A stretch of DNA of 41,128 bases from Lachnospiraceae bacterium (GTDB lineage: Bacteria; Bacillota; Clostridia; Lachnospirales; Lachnospiraceae): NCBI GenBank assembly GCA_022800815.1, contig JAAWRC010000031.1, forward strand, positions 1 through 41,128, read 5' to 3'. Positions 1 through 8,714 of the stretch are shown piece after piece (the stretch's first letter is position 1; each line of letters opens with the position of its first letter). A program made the position numbers and the translations under genes. Below the pieces are notes generated by a model. The model was not told where the DNA came from. It saw nothing but the letters and a program-made list of their open reading frames with translations, and searched no databases.

Positions 1-59
1 TTGTTTTATGCAGTCGAAGTTTGACGTTCACAAAAAGTTTACAAACGGACCGGCCACTG

Positions 60-100
60 TGTTGTATTTGGGTGAAATCTCACATTCACCCTCTACAACA
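60..100. repeat. Inverted repeat across the end of the surface-protein gene
   Basis: Arms at 60-76 and 85-100 (TGTTGTA plus GGTGAA, joined by a short mismatched stretch) can pair across an 8-base loop. The stop codon of the large surface-protein gene (86-88, minus strand) lies in the 3' arm. No T-run follows on either strand, so it is not a standard intrinsic terminator. It may be an mRNA-end hairpin or the edge of a small repeat. Confidence 0.4.
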
Positions 101-3100
101 TACATCATTCGACATCCGAGATACTTTCCTGAGCTTTCCAAGCCCCAGAAGCACGATACCCGCTGCCGCATACAGGAGCATCAGAACGGTCCATTTGTCC
201 GCAATGACCACCTCGCCTGTCATGTTCTGCGTCAGGACGAAGGTCACAAGGGCCGCAACCGCTGCCACGATGCCCGCCGCTTTTTCTGCGGCCTTTTTCT
301 TGTCATCCTGGCTCTTTCCGAAAACGCCCAGAACGCCTGCCGCCAGAGCGATCAGAATTCCGAGCAGATTGAGAAGCGCCCAGCCGTCCGCTTTCGCAGC
401 CGCCGCAAGAGGCACATCCTCCTCGTCGATGTCTTTCACTTCCTCTGTCTCCGGAACAGACTCCGAAGGCTCCGTTCCCGCTTCCAGATCAGATCCGGAA
501 TTCAAGGGTACTCTCTCCTCCTCAATCTGTCCCGCATTGGCAATCAGATCTTCCGTTGACTCCGCACTTTCCGGAGTGGCGTTTGTACCTGCCGTCCCGG
601 TTCCGGCTGTCCCGGCTGTTCCCGTCACGCCTCCCGTGGGTCTCGTACCGCCTCCGTTGGGATTCGCCGGAGCCGCAGGGCTCGGCGACGTCGGATTGGT
701 GGGTACCGTCGGGTTCGTAGGATTCGTGGGCACCGTCGGATTCGTCGGATCCGTCGGGTCTGTAGGATCAATAGGATCGGTGGGGTCCACAGGTGTCTCC
801 TTCTCCACTATGATAAAGACACCTTTGATTTCTGTCTCTTTTGCCTCAAGTTCCTTTGGCTCCTTTGCCGTATACTTGTCAAGTTCTCCTTTGGTCATGC
901 CGCCCTTGTAGGTGCCGCCGGTGAGCTCCGCCTGTAAATTGACCGTTTTACCGGATATATATGCAAACTGCGGTGCCACAAAGTTTCCTCCGCTAACCTT
1001 ATTTACATACCCGGCTCCGTTTCTCCAGGCATAGAATATAGCCTCGCCAGCATTGACATTCACGTCTGATATCACAGCGTTAAGGGCATCAAACGCATAA
1101 TCACTTTCAATATTTCCTCCGCTTATCGTAAGCGTGCAGTCTGTGCTCCTGCTTCCTATGGCACAACCGGAACTTCCCGCCGGTGTCTTGATAGTTCCTC
1201 CCTCAATGTTAACAACCGCCTTCTTGGCCCAGGTGCTAACTCTGATTGCATTCCCGGAACTCATTTCACCCGCAAGCAATTCAACAACTGCATTATCTTT
1301 CAGGGTAAAGCTTCCCTTCTCAACGTCAACGACAAAGCTCCTTAAGCTCTGTACCCGGCTTTCGCCGCTCACTGTCACGGTTCCGTCCGCCTTTATCGCA
1401 TCGCCTCCGGCCACCAACTCCACAAGGCCTGCGGAAACCGTCACAGCGCTTCCCTCTTTGGACATAATCGATACGGAGGATGAGCCAGGAACATTCCCTC
1501 TCACCGTTCCTCCGGCAATATCCACTGTTCCTTCGTTTTCCACACTCAGCGTAGCGATCCCTGCATATCCCCGGTTTTCCAGAATTCCGCTTTCCAGACA
1601 GAATGCTCCGGAAATAACTATCATGTCCGCACACTTCACATCTTTGTCGGACTCTCCGACAAACCTTCCTCCCGTTTCAGAAGAATCTCTGACGGTCAGA
1701 TTTCCGCTATTTGTTACGGTGAGCAGCGCAGCCTCTAATGCTGCGTCATTTTTGACTGTATTCCCCGCCAGATCCAGAACCAGTGTTTTGTCTACTTTGA
1801 GCGTTTCCGACAGCTCGATGTCTTTCAGCACAGTGATCACGGCAACTGCCTGTGCATTCTCAAACGCCTCCGCAAGGGTTTCGTACTTCTTTCCGTTGCT
1901 GTCCTTCGCCGCATAATCCTCCGCCTCGACCACAACGTAAGTTTTCTCATCCTGTCGCTCTGCCGCATACCCTTCCGCCAGACGCCCTTCAAAGTCTGTA
2001 TCAGAAATTCCGCCTTTGAAAGTTCCGCCGGTAATTAGCACTTTATAGTCTTTCTTGGTTCCTTCGACCAGCTTGCCCGCCTCAAAGGTTCCGCCTTCGA
2101 TCAGGTTATCGGAGTTGTCGATATACATGGTGTAAAACACTGCGTCTGCTTTTACTGCCGTGTTTTCCCCGGACACCGTGATCCTCCTCGTACAAAATGC
2201 CTGCTTTGCCGTAATGGCGACGTCCGACACCTCGATCACTGCGTTGTTGACCGGTGCGTAAATTCCGTACAGCGTAGAATTGATCGTACCTCCGGTCACG
2301 GTCAGCTTCCCGGTGGCGGAATTCATGTAATAGACGGCCGACGTGTTGCTCTGGCTTCCCGTCTGCTCGATCGTGCCGCCGGTTATGGTCATGGTTCCCG
2401 CCTTATTGAAAAGCACCGCCGCCATTCCGTTGCCGGTCACGGTTCCGCCGTTGATCTCGGCCGTACCATTCTCATCCAGGGAGAAGGCATAGCCCTGTCT
2501 GCCGCCGCAGTCCAACAGGCCGCCATTCACGATCCCGCTTCCCGTCACCACCCGGAATGCCCTGGAGGTGTTGTAGCCAAAGCTGCAGCGGTTGTACACC
2601 TTGCCGCCGTTTACCACGGCGCTGCCGCCTTCCACCCTCAGGGTGTCCACGGACCTGCTGTCCAGGGTTCCCTTTTCCAGGGTGAATCCGCCCTTCACCA
2701 GAACCAGGACACCGGTTTCCTCTTTTTCATGTACAATCTTCCCGGTCTCGCTTTCCGAAGAATCCGTGACGGTCAGATTTCCCCCTGCCTCAACGGTAAA
2801 TGCGGAAGGATTCTTTCCGTTCGCAGTCGCAATTGCACACCCGTTCAGATCCAGGGTCAGCGCTTTGTCTACCGTGATTGCCTCCGCAAGCTCCGTATCC
2901 CTTAACAGGGTCACGGTCTGGCCTGCCCCTGCCGCTTCAATTGCTTCCTCAAGGGACTGATAAGTCGTGCTTCCAACCTGTGCCACGGGCTCTTCCACTT
3001 CAGCCGGACCAACCGTCACAACGCCATCTGTCTCTGTTGCCGTGGCTCCCTCAGCAACATGATTCTCAAGCATGTCTTTGGTCATACCCTTGAAGGTGCC

Positions 3101-4633
3101 GCCGGCAATCGTGATCTGCTTCCCTGACACATCTGTCGTGTCCAGTAACTCCGATGCCTCGAACACACCATCGTTGACTGCAACAACAGCAGAAGAACCT
3201 GCCGGATACCCAAAAACAGCCTTTCCTGCTTTTACGTTCGATCCGCCGCTCACATTCAGTGCCGTGGTATCGTAAAAAGCATAGGTCTTTGCATCTATCG
3301 TAACGCCGGAAAGCTCCGCAGCCTCCCTCGAATCGCCGCCAATTTTGTAGTTCATGCCCCTCTGTGAGGAAATGACCGTTCCGCCTGCCATGCTGATCGT
3401 GACCGGTCCGCTCGCAGCACTAATCGCATAAACATAAGTCTTGTTCTGCAGGCCTATGGATTCCTGATTGCTCTCCTGAATAATCGTTCCGCCTGTCATA
3501 TGAAACGTGCTTTTGTTTGCGAGGCAAACTGCGGCAGTTCCGTTGCTCCGGATCTCTCCGCCAAGGATCGTTCCCGCCGCTCCGCTTTCCACATAGAAAG
3601 CCCTGCCATTGTTATTCTCCCTCAATACCAAGCCGCCGTCTATGGTTCCCGCAGCACTCTTTGCCACGTAAAAAGCCGCCCCGTCATTATTTTTAAAACG
3701 GTTTCTCACAATGCCTCCGTTCACCGTCGATGCCCCGCCGGTGGCCTTGATCGTATAGCCGCCATTGGAATCCAGGGTCCCGCCATTTAGCGTAAAATTC
3801 CCTTCCACCTCAAGAAGAATATCTGCCTGCGCCGCCCTAGTGGAAGAATATGTAAGAGTACCTCCCCCCGCACTGTCCTGTACCGTCAGGCTGCCCCCTT
3901 CGGCGACCAATACCGCTTTTTTCAAAGCCGTCGTAACCGTCTTTCCGTTCAGATCCAGGGTCAGTGCTTTGTCAACCGTGATCTTGGCCATAATTTCCGT
4001 ATCCCTTGTCACGGTCACGACCTGGCCGGGCTGCGCCGCTTGGAGGGCTTCCGCCAAGGTCGCATACCCTGTTTCGCCCGCCATGGCAACGGGATCCGCC
4101 TCCGGCATCTCCGCAGCGGGCATCGCATCCATCTGCGCCTGGACTCCGGAAAGCTCCACCTGCCTGGAGCCCGCATCCGCGGTATCCAGCACTTCCGGCA
4201 TTGCCACGGCTTCCGGCTCTGCCCCGTCCGCCTCCACGTTCTCCATATCTTCCGGCTTTTCCTCATCCGCCGAGGTCGTCTCCGTCACTTCCGCCGAAGT
4301 CTCCGTATCCTTATTGCCGGAATCCTCCTGCTCTGCTTCTTCCGTCTCCTCCGGCTTACGAATCTCCGCCTCGTTCGGTTCTGCCTCATCCTCCGAAACC
4401 GCCGATTTTTCCGGTTCCGGCTCTTCCGCTTTCTCTTCCGGCTTTGTCTTCGGACAGCCGTCCTCATGGTTTTCCGCCACGCAGCCGTCGTCCTTTGTGC
4501 AGGAAACTTCCGTCCGGACCAAATCTGGATTCCCCTCGGCCTCCGCAAAAGACGTAACCGGCAATGACAGCACCATCATGGCCGCCAGCACCAGTGCCAG
4601 AACTCTCCTCAGTTTCCGCTTCTGTCTTTTCAT
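86..4633 (-). CDS. Large secreted beta-helix surface protein with VPLA-type C-terminus
   Basis: 1515 residues. The start at 4633 is preferred over the in-frame ATG at 4678 because GGAAGG lies just upstream and the protein then opens with a basic stretch and hydrophobic core ending near SFAEAEG, a Sec signal peptide. A short cysteine motif (CTKDDGC...HEDGC) and a long acidic low-complexity region follow, to about residue 180. Three repeat blocks then start near 186, 553 and 913. Each opens with a YxTLxEA-like segment, then a TVDKALTLDLNG-type motif, then many short GG-T/NGG turns, as in pectate-lyase-like right-handed beta-helices. From about 1281 there is a Pro/Thr-rich PTDPTNP linker, then an acidic segment with DVPLA and three hydrophobic helices (about 1414-1436, 1450-1468, 1478-1498). 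There is no LPXTG motif. It is probably an adhesin or glycan-facing protein held at the membrane or wall; the ligand is unknown. It is monocistronic as far as the window shows. Confidence 0.85.
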   Translation of the reverse strand: MKRQKRKLRRVLALVLAAMMVLSLPVTSFAEAEGNPDLVRTEVSCTKDDGCVAENHEDGCPKTKPEEKAEEPEPEKSAVSEDEAEPNEAEIRKPEETEEAEQEDSGNKDTETSAEVTETTSADEEKPEDMENVEADGAEPEAVAMPEVLDTADAGSRQVELSGVQAQMDAMPAAEMPEADPVAMAGETGYATLAEALQAAQPGQVVTVTRDTEIMAKITVDKALTLDLNGKTVTTALKKAVLVAEGGSLTVQDSAGGGTLTYSSTRAAQADILLEVEGNFTLNGGTLDSNGGYTIKATGGASTVNGGIVRNRFKNNDGAAFYVAKSAAGTIDGGLVLRENNNGRAFYVESGAAGTILGGEIRSNGTAAVCLANKSTFHMTGGTIIQESNQESIGLQNKTYVYAISAASGPVTISMAGGTVISSQRGMNYKIGGDSREAAELSGVTIDAKTYAFYDTTALNVSGGSNVKAGKAVFGYPAGSSAVVAVNDGVFEASELLDTTDVSGKQITIAGGTFKGMTKDMLENHVAEGATATETDGVVTVGPAEVEEPVAQVGSTTYQSLEEAIEAAGAGQTVTLLRDTELAEAITVDKALTLDLNGCAIATANGKNPSAFTVEAGGNLTVTDSSESETGKIVHEKEETGVLVLVKGGFTLEKGTLDSRSVDTLRVEGGSAVVNGGKVYNRCSFGYNTSRAFRVVTGSGIVNGGLLDCGGRQGYAFSLDENGTAEINGGTVTGNGMAAVLFNKAGTMTITGGTIEQTGSQSNTSAVYYMNSATGKLTVTGGTINSTLYGIYAPVNNAVIEVSDVAITAKQAFCTRRITVSGENTAVKADAVFYTMYIDNSDNLIEGGTFEAGKLVEGTKKDYKVLITGGTFKGGISDTDFEGRLAEGYAAERQDEKTYVVVEAEDYAAKDSNGKKYETLAEAFENAQAVAVITVLKDIELSETLKVDKTLVLDLAGNTVKNDAALEAALLTVTNSGNLTVRDSSETGGRFVGESDKDVKCADMIVISGAFCLESGILENRGYAGIATLSVENEGTVDIAGGTVRGNVPGSSSVSIMSKEGSAVTVSAGLVELVAGGDAIKADGTVTVSGESRVQSLRSFVVDVEKGSFTLKDNAVVELLAGEMSSGNAIRVSTWAKKAVVNIEGGTIKTPAGSSGCAIGSRSTDCTLTISGGNIESDYAFDALNAVISDVNVNAGEAIFYAWRNGAGYVNKVSGGNFVAPQFAYISGKTVNLQAELTGGTYKGGMTKGELDKYTAKEPKELEAKETEIKGVFIIVEKETPVDPTDPIDPTDPTDPTNPTVPTNPTNPTVPTNPTSPSPAAPANPNGGGTRPTGGVTGTAGTAGTGTAGTNATPESAESTEDLIANAGQIEEERVPLNSGSDLEAGTEPSESVPETEEVKDIDEEDVPLAAAAKADGWALLNLLGILIALAAGVLGVFGKSQDDKKKAAEKAAGIVAAVAALVTFVLTQNMTGEVVIADKWTVLMLLYAAAGIVLLGLGKLRKVSRMSNDVCCRG

Positions 4634-4793
4634 CCTTACACCTTCCTTTCCTTTTCGCCACAGAAAACCGTTCCGCAAACCGCATCCACCGCCCCCCTTC
4701 CATGAAAATTTTTGTTCTCTGTAAACAATAATTACATTAAACTTATCCTGTTTTTTTCGTCATTTCAATGCAATTTCTTACGAAAAAAGTTAA

Positions 4794-4895
4794 TTTTTTA
4801 CGGATTTCACAATTGGCAGGGGGACTCTTCCCCACAGCCATGAAGGTAGCCGGAAAAAGTTGTTTTTTTACGATAAAGGTTTGTTTTTTTACGAT
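4794..4895. repeat. Three TTTTTTTACGAT-type direct repeats upstream of surface gene
   Basis: Near-identical units occur at 4794-4805 (TTTTTTACGGAT), 4863-4874 and 4884-4895 (both TTTTTTTACGAT). Each is preceded by AAAGTT or AAAGGTT. The last two are 21 bp apart, two helical turns, which suits a dimeric or tandem DNA-binding regulator. They lie between the divergent surface-protein gene and the Rpn remnant. The rest of 4634-5021 is AT-rich and holds no gene. Confidence 0.5.
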
Positions 4896-4939
4896 TTGCG
4901 CCCATTCACAATATCCGTCAGAGATTTTTTAACTTTTTC

Positions 4940-4968
4940 TTGACAGCTCTCTGAAAAATACCTAAAAT
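4940..4968 (+). promoter_or_regulatory. Sigma-A promoter before the Rpn remnant
   Basis: A perfect -35 TTGACA (4940-4945), a 17-bp spacer and a -10 TAAAAT (4963-4968) on the plus strand point at the gene remnant starting at 5022. No good ribosome binding site lies directly before that ATG. Confidence 0.7.
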
Positions 4969-5021
4969 GAAATTACATATCCGGGAGCATGTCTGAACCG
5001 TTCGGTTACTGATTCCCCTGT

Positions 5022-5375
5022 ATGAATATCGAACTATATGACGGCACCCGAACCCTCTATCTTTATACCAGGGGCACCGTGGGGGATCCGCCAGAGGCTC
5101 TCCGGCAACTGCTGCGCTATATGGAGCAAAGCACCGACGAAAACGCAGTCAATGACAGCCTGAAAAGAATCCACCATATGGTGGAGACCGTAAAACGAGA
5201 TGGGGAGGTGGCATTAAGCTATATGAAATCCCGGGATCGAGAGGAACAGATTCGCAAAGAAGAACGGCAAAAGGTTGAGCAGGAAAAACAACTGATCCTG
5301 TCGGAAAACCAGCGGCTTCGGGAGGAAATCGTCCGCTACAAAAAGGAATTGGCCGAGCTTTCCGTCCGGTCTTGA
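5022..5375 (+). pseudogene. C-terminal remnant of Rpn-family PD-(D/E)XK nuclease/transposase
   Basis: 117 residues. The sequence (LYLYTRGTVGDPPEALRQLL, then LRYMEQSTDENAVND, HHMVETVKRDGEV and LSYMK) matches what I recall of the conserved C-terminal part of Rpn-family recombination-promoting nuclease/putative transposase proteins of Clostridia, followed by their usual charged coiled-coil tail (about 72-114). The catalytic PD-(D/E)XK half, some 180-200 residues, is absent. An in-frame stop lies at 5010-5012 and the upstream DNA is AT-rich and non-coding, so the 5' part was deleted. The ATG at 5022 has no convincing Shine-Dalgarno sequence although a strong promoter precedes it. Its stop codon overlaps the -35 box of the riboflavin promoter. 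It is probably non-functional; a short expressed coiled-coil protein cannot be excluded. Confidence 0.65.
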
Positions 5376-5399
5376 CAATCCCTCAATTTTCTGTATAAT
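5372..5399 (+). promoter_or_regulatory. Riboflavin operon promoter
   Basis: TTGACA (5372-5377), a 16-bp spacer and TATAAT (5394-5399). The -35 box overlaps the stop codon of the Rpn remnant. The FMN riboswitch begins about 19 bases downstream of the -10 box. Confidence 0.85.
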
Positions 5400-5417
5400 T
5401 GGTAATTAAGTGAATAA

Positions 5418-5542
5418 ATCTTCAGGGCAGGGTGCGATTCCCTACCGGTGGTATAGCCCACGAGCCCTTTGCCGGCGATGGCGGCAGGGCAGGATTCGGT
5501 GAAATTCCGAGGCCGACAGTGACAGTCTGGATAGAAGAAGAT
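5418..5542 (+). promoter_or_regulatory. FMN riboswitch (RFN element)
   Basis: It has the hallmark conserved segments of the RFN aptamer in order: ATCTTCAGGGCAGGGTG, then ATTCCCTACCGG, then GGATTCGGTG...ATTCCGA, GCCGACAGT, AGTCTGGAT and closing GAAGAT, which pairs with the opening ATCTTC. FMN binding to this element normally favours terminator formation and shuts off riboflavin genes. The terminator hairpin at 5573-5611 and ribD directly downstream fit this exactly. Confidence 0.97.
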
Positions 5543-5572
5543 GACGATACGGCACAGGTTTGATCTGCGCAG

Positions 5573-5611
5573 AAAACTGCCCTGGAATGTTTTTCATTCC
5601 AGGGCAGTTTT
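5573..5611 (+). terminator. Riboswitch-controlled intrinsic terminator
   Basis: A 17-bp perfect stem (5573-5589 with 5595-5611, core CTGCCCTGGAATG) encloses a TTTTT loop and ends in a GTTTTG run. It lies between the FMN aptamer and ribD, so it is the expression platform: when FMN is bound, transcription should stop here. Confidence 0.9.
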
Positions 5612-5681
5612 GTACAGGTCCACACCGGCCGCCTGCCCTGAACGATCTGTTCCGGGCATTTTTCTTTTGGGAGGAATCGAC

Positions 5682-6788
5682 ATGAACGACAGCGATTATA
5701 TGCAGCTTGCCCTTCGGCTTGCCGGCCGGGGCGCAGGATGGGTCTCGCCCAATCCCATGGTGGGGGCCGTCCTCGTGAAGGATGGGAAGATCATCGGGCA
5801 GGGATGGCATGAGGCATACGGCGGCCCCCATGCCGAACGGAACGCCCTAGCTTCCTGCGGAGAGGACCCTGCGGGGGCCACCATGTACGTGACGCTGGAG
5901 CCCTGCTGCCACCAGGGGAAGCAGCCGCCCTGCACGGATGCGATCCTGGAGGCCGGTATCCGGCGGGTAGTGATCGGCTCCGTGGATCCCAATCCCCTCG
6001 TGGCGGGGAAGGGGATCCGGATCCTGAGAGAGCACGGCATGGAGGTGACGGAGCATGTCCTGGAGGAGGAATGCAGCCGGCTGAACGAGGTGTTCTTCCA
6101 TTACATTCAGACAAAACGCCCCTTCGTGGTCATGAAATACGCCATGACCCTGGACGGGAAGATCGCCGCTTTTACCGGGGAATCCAAATGGATTACGGGG
6201 GAGGCCGCCAGGGAGCACGTCCACCGGCAGAGACACCGGTATACGGCCATCATGGCGGGAGTCGGGACCGTACTGGCCGACGACCCGCTCCTCACCTGCC
6301 GCATGCCCGGCGGAAAAAATCCCGTCCGCATCATCTGCGACACCGGGCTCCGCACGCCCCTCACCTCGCAGGTGGTCTCCACGGCAGGACAGGTGCCGAC
6401 CATCCTTGCGACCTGCTCTGGGGACCGTGAACGATGGGCCGCCTACGAAAAAGCCGGCTGCCGCATCCTGTTCGTGGACAAAAAAGGCGGCCATATCGAC
6501 CTTGAGGCCCTTATGGAGGCCCTTGGCCGGGACGGGATCGACAGCATTCTCCTGGAGGGCGGCGGCACCCTCAACTGGTCGGCCCTGGAAAGCGGCATCG
6601 TCCGGAAGGTGCAGGCTTACCTGGCCCCCAAGCTGTTCGGCGGGCGGGATGCCAGGACGCCGGTGGAGGGCGACGGCGTCCCCTCTCCCTCCAATGCGTT
6701 CTTTCTGAAAAACAGCACCGTCATAAGACTGGGAGAAGATTTTCTGATTGAAAGCGAGGTGTGTCCCCATGTTCACCGGGATCATTGA
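5682..6788 (+). CDS. ribD: Riboflavin biosynthesis bifunctional deaminase/reductase RibD
   Basis: 368 residues. It converts 2,5-diamino-6-ribosylamino-pyrimidinone 5'-phosphate to the ribitylamino-uracil phosphate in two steps. The N-terminal deaminase domain shows the zinc site: HAERNAL with H50 and catalytic E52, then PCCHQGKQPPC with C75 and C84. The C-terminal half (from about 145, FVVMKYAMTLDGKIA) is the NADPH-dependent reductase with the LLEGGGTLN motif. The start at 5682 has GGGAGG eight bases upstream; an in-frame extension to 5541 would run back through the terminator and is rejected. First gene of the riboswitch-controlled operon; its end overlaps ribE by 20 bases. Confidence 0.96.
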   Translation: MNDSDYMQLALRLAGRGAGWVSPNPMVGAVLVKDGKIIGQGWHEAYGGPHAERNALASCGEDPAGATMYVTLEPCCHQGKQPPCTDAILEAGIRRVVIGSVDPNPLVAGKGIRILREHGMEVTEHVLEEECSRLNEVFFHYIQTKRPFVVMKYAMTLDGKIAAFTGESKWITGEAAREHVHRQRHRYTAIMAGVGTVLADDPLLTCRMPGGKNPVRIICDTGLRTPLTSQVVSTAGQVPTILATCSGDRERWAAYEKAGCRILFVDKKGGHIDLEALMEALGRDGIDSILLEGGGTLNWSALESGIVRKVQAYLAPKLFGGRDARTPVEGDGVPSPSNAFFLKNSTVIRLGEDFLIESEVCPHVHRDH

Positions 6789-7449
6789 AGAGACAGGAAC
6801 CATAGGGCGGATCCGGCGGGGCGTCCATTCCGCCCTGCTCACCGTCTGTGCCGAGAAGGTATTGGCGGGCACAAAGGTCGGCCACAGCATTGCCGTGAAC
6901 GGTGTCTGCCTGACGGTCACGGACCTCTCCCCCGGATGCTTCTCGGCAGATGTCATGCACGAGACCCTGAACCGTTCCTCCCTGGCGGGCCTTTCCTGCG
7001 GCAGCCGTGTAAACCTGGAGCGGGCCATGGCCGCAGACGGCCGCTTCGGCGGACACATCGTCGCCGGGCACGTGGACGGAGTCGGGAGGATCGCACGCAT
7101 CCGCCGGGACGATACGGCCGTCTGGTACACGGTAGAGGCAGCTCCGGAGGTTCTCCGCTATGTTGTGGAAAAAGGCTCCATCACCGTGGACGGCATCAGC
7201 CTGACCGTGGCGGCCGTCACCCGGAAGGATTTTTCCGTCTCCGCCATTCCCCACACGGTCAGCCACACAATCTTAAACGAGCGGACGGAGGGCAGCCTGG
7301 TCAACCTGGAGACAGACATCATCGGCAAATACGTGGAAAAGCTTCTCTTTTCCCATTCTCCAAGCCCGGCAGGCGGCGGGGGGGCCAATGACGGGGGACC
7401 GGGAAACAGCAGCATCACCAGAGAATTTTTGTCCCGATACGGGTTTTAA
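6769..7449 (+). CDS. ribE: Riboflavin synthase alpha chain
   Basis: 226 residues. It dismutates two 6,7-dimethyl-8-ribityllumazine molecules into riboflavin and the pyrimidine precursor. It shows the two tandem lumazine-binding barrels: the first opens with [10 protein letters not shown], the second near residue 98 with [11 protein letters not shown], each with a GVCLTV/GISLTV strand. The start at 6769 gives the family's invariant MFTGIIE beginning and overlaps the end of ribD, so translation is probably coupled. The last 25 or so residues (a Gly/Pro-rich SPSPAGGGG stretch) extend a little past the usual family end. Corresponds to ribB in Bacillus naming. Confidence 0.95.
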   Translation: MFTGIIEETGTIGRIRRGVHSALLTVCAEKVLAGTKVGHSIAVNGVCLTVTDLSPGCFSADVMHETLNRSSLAGLSCGSRVNLERAMAADGRFGGHIVAGHVDGVGRIARIRRDDTAVWYTVEAAPEVLRYVVEKGSITVDGISLTVAAVTRKDFSVSAIPHTVSHTILNERTEGSLVNLETDIIGKYVEKLLFSHSPSPAGGGGANDGGPGNSSITREFLSRYGF

Positions 7450-7460
7450 GGAGGACGATC

Positions 7461-8684
7461 ATGATACAGTTTCACACCATTGAAGAGGCCTTGGAGGATC
7501 TCAGGAAGGGGCGGGTCATCCTGGTCACCGATGACGAGAACCGGGAAAACGAAGGGGATTTCATCTGTGCGGCCCAGTTTGCCACCACGGCCAACATCAA
7601 TTTCATGGCAACCCATGGGAAAGGGCTGATCTGCATGCCCATGTCGGCGGAATACGTGCAGAGACTCAAAATCCCCCAGATGGTGACGCAGAACACCGAC
7701 AACCACGAGACGGCTTTTACGGTCTCCATCGACCACGTGGCCACTTCCACCGGCATTTCCGCCGCCGAACGTTCCGTCACGGCCCTGGCCTGCGTGGCGG
7801 AAGACGCAAAGCCGGAGGATTTCCGCCGGCCGGGCCACATGTTCCCGCTCCTGGCCAGAAAAAACGGCGTGCTGGAGCGGAACGGCCACACGGAAGCCAC
7901 GGTGGATCTGTGCCGTCTGGCCGGGCTGAAAGAGTGCGGGCTCTGCTGCGAGATCATGGGGGAGGACGGGACCATGATGCGCACGCCGGAGCTTTGGAAG
8001 CTGGCAAAGCGCTTCGACTTAAAGTTTGTCACCATAAAGGCCCTGCAGAACTACCGGAAATGCTACGAAAAGCTGGTGGACCGGGTGACCGCCGTCCACC
8101 TGCCGACGAAATACGGAGATTTCAAGGCTTACGGCTTTGTCAACCGCCTGAACGGAGAACACCACGTGGCCCTGGTAAAGGGGAAGATCGGCGACGGAAA
8201 GGACGTGCTCTGCCGGGTCCACTCGGAATGTCTGACCGGGGACACCTTCGGCTCCCTCCGCTGTGACTGCGGCGAGCAGCTTGCCGCCTCCCTGTCCCGG
8301 ATCGAGGCGGAGGGCTGCGGTGTCCTGCTCTACATGCGCCAGGAAGGGCGTGGCATCGGTCTGATCAACAAGCTCCGGGCCTACGAGCTGCAGGAGCAAG
8401 GCATGGACACCCTGGAGGCCAACCTGGCGCTGGGCTTCGCCGGGGACGAGCGGGAATACTACATCGGCGCCCAGATTTTGAAAGAGCTGGGTGTAAACAG
8501 CATGCGGCTTCTGACCAACAATCCCGACAAGATCTACCAGCTCTCGGAATTCGGCCTGGAGATCACCGCCAGGCTCCCCATCCAGATGAACGCCACTCCC
8601 CACGACCTGTTTTATCTCAGGACCAAACAGGAACGCATGGGACACCTGCTTCACTATGAAAACGCCGACGAAAGTCAACCATAA
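7461..8684 (+). CDS. ribBA: 3,4-dihydroxy-2-butanone-4-phosphate synthase / GTP cyclohydrolase II
   Basis: 407 residues, normal for the fused enzyme. It supplies both starting compounds of riboflavin. The N-terminal synthase domain has the acidic [11 protein letters not shown] loop (residues 24-34) and [13 protein letters not shown]. The C-terminal cyclohydrolase II domain has the zinc cysteines (C257, then C268 and C270 in RCDCGEQL), the [13 protein letters not shown] motif (about 293-305) and the final TNNPDK. Both active sites look intact. AAGGAGG precedes the ATG by a good spacing. It lies 11 bases after ribE and 30 before ribH. Confidence 0.97.
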   Translation: MIQFHTIEEALEDLRKGRVILVTDDENRENEGDFICAAQFATTANINFMATHGKGLICMPMSAEYVQRLKIPQMVTQNTDNHETAFTVSIDHVATSTGISAAERSVTALACVAEDAKPEDFRRPGHMFPLLARKNGVLERNGHTEATVDLCRLAGLKECGLCCEIMGEDGTMMRTPELWKLAKRFDLKFVTIKALQNYRKCYEKLVDRVTAVHLPTKYGDFKAYGFVNRLNGEHHVALVKGKIGDGKDVLCRVHSECLTGDTFGSLRCDCGEQLAASLSRIEAEGCGVLLYMRQEGRGIGLINKLRAYELQEQGMDTLEANLALGFAGDEREYYIGAQILKELGVNSMRLLTNNPDKIYQLSEFGLEITARLPIQMNATPHDLFYLRTKQERMGHLLHYENADESQP

Positions 8685-8714
8685 ACGATAATCACATTCA
8701 GGAGGGATCACACG

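Noticed and set aside
4006-4557. Long plus-strand open frames opposite the surface-protein gene
   Set aside because: They are Pro/Ser/Arg-rich shadows of the acidic repeat region in the minus-strand gene, with no ribosome site or recognisable domain.
4989-5012. Seven-codon reading frame (ATG...TGA) after GGGAG, upstream of the Rpn remnant
   Set aside because: It is too short and has no regulatory codon run. It could be a leader peptide but nothing beyond the start and stop supports it.
5541-5681. N-terminal extension of ribD
   Set aside because: It runs through the riboswitch terminator and has no family similarity; the start at 5682 has a proper ribosome site.
5847-7130. 427-residue minus-strand frame opposite ribD and ribE
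   Set aside because: It is a shadow of two clear plus-strand genes, with biased composition and no domain.
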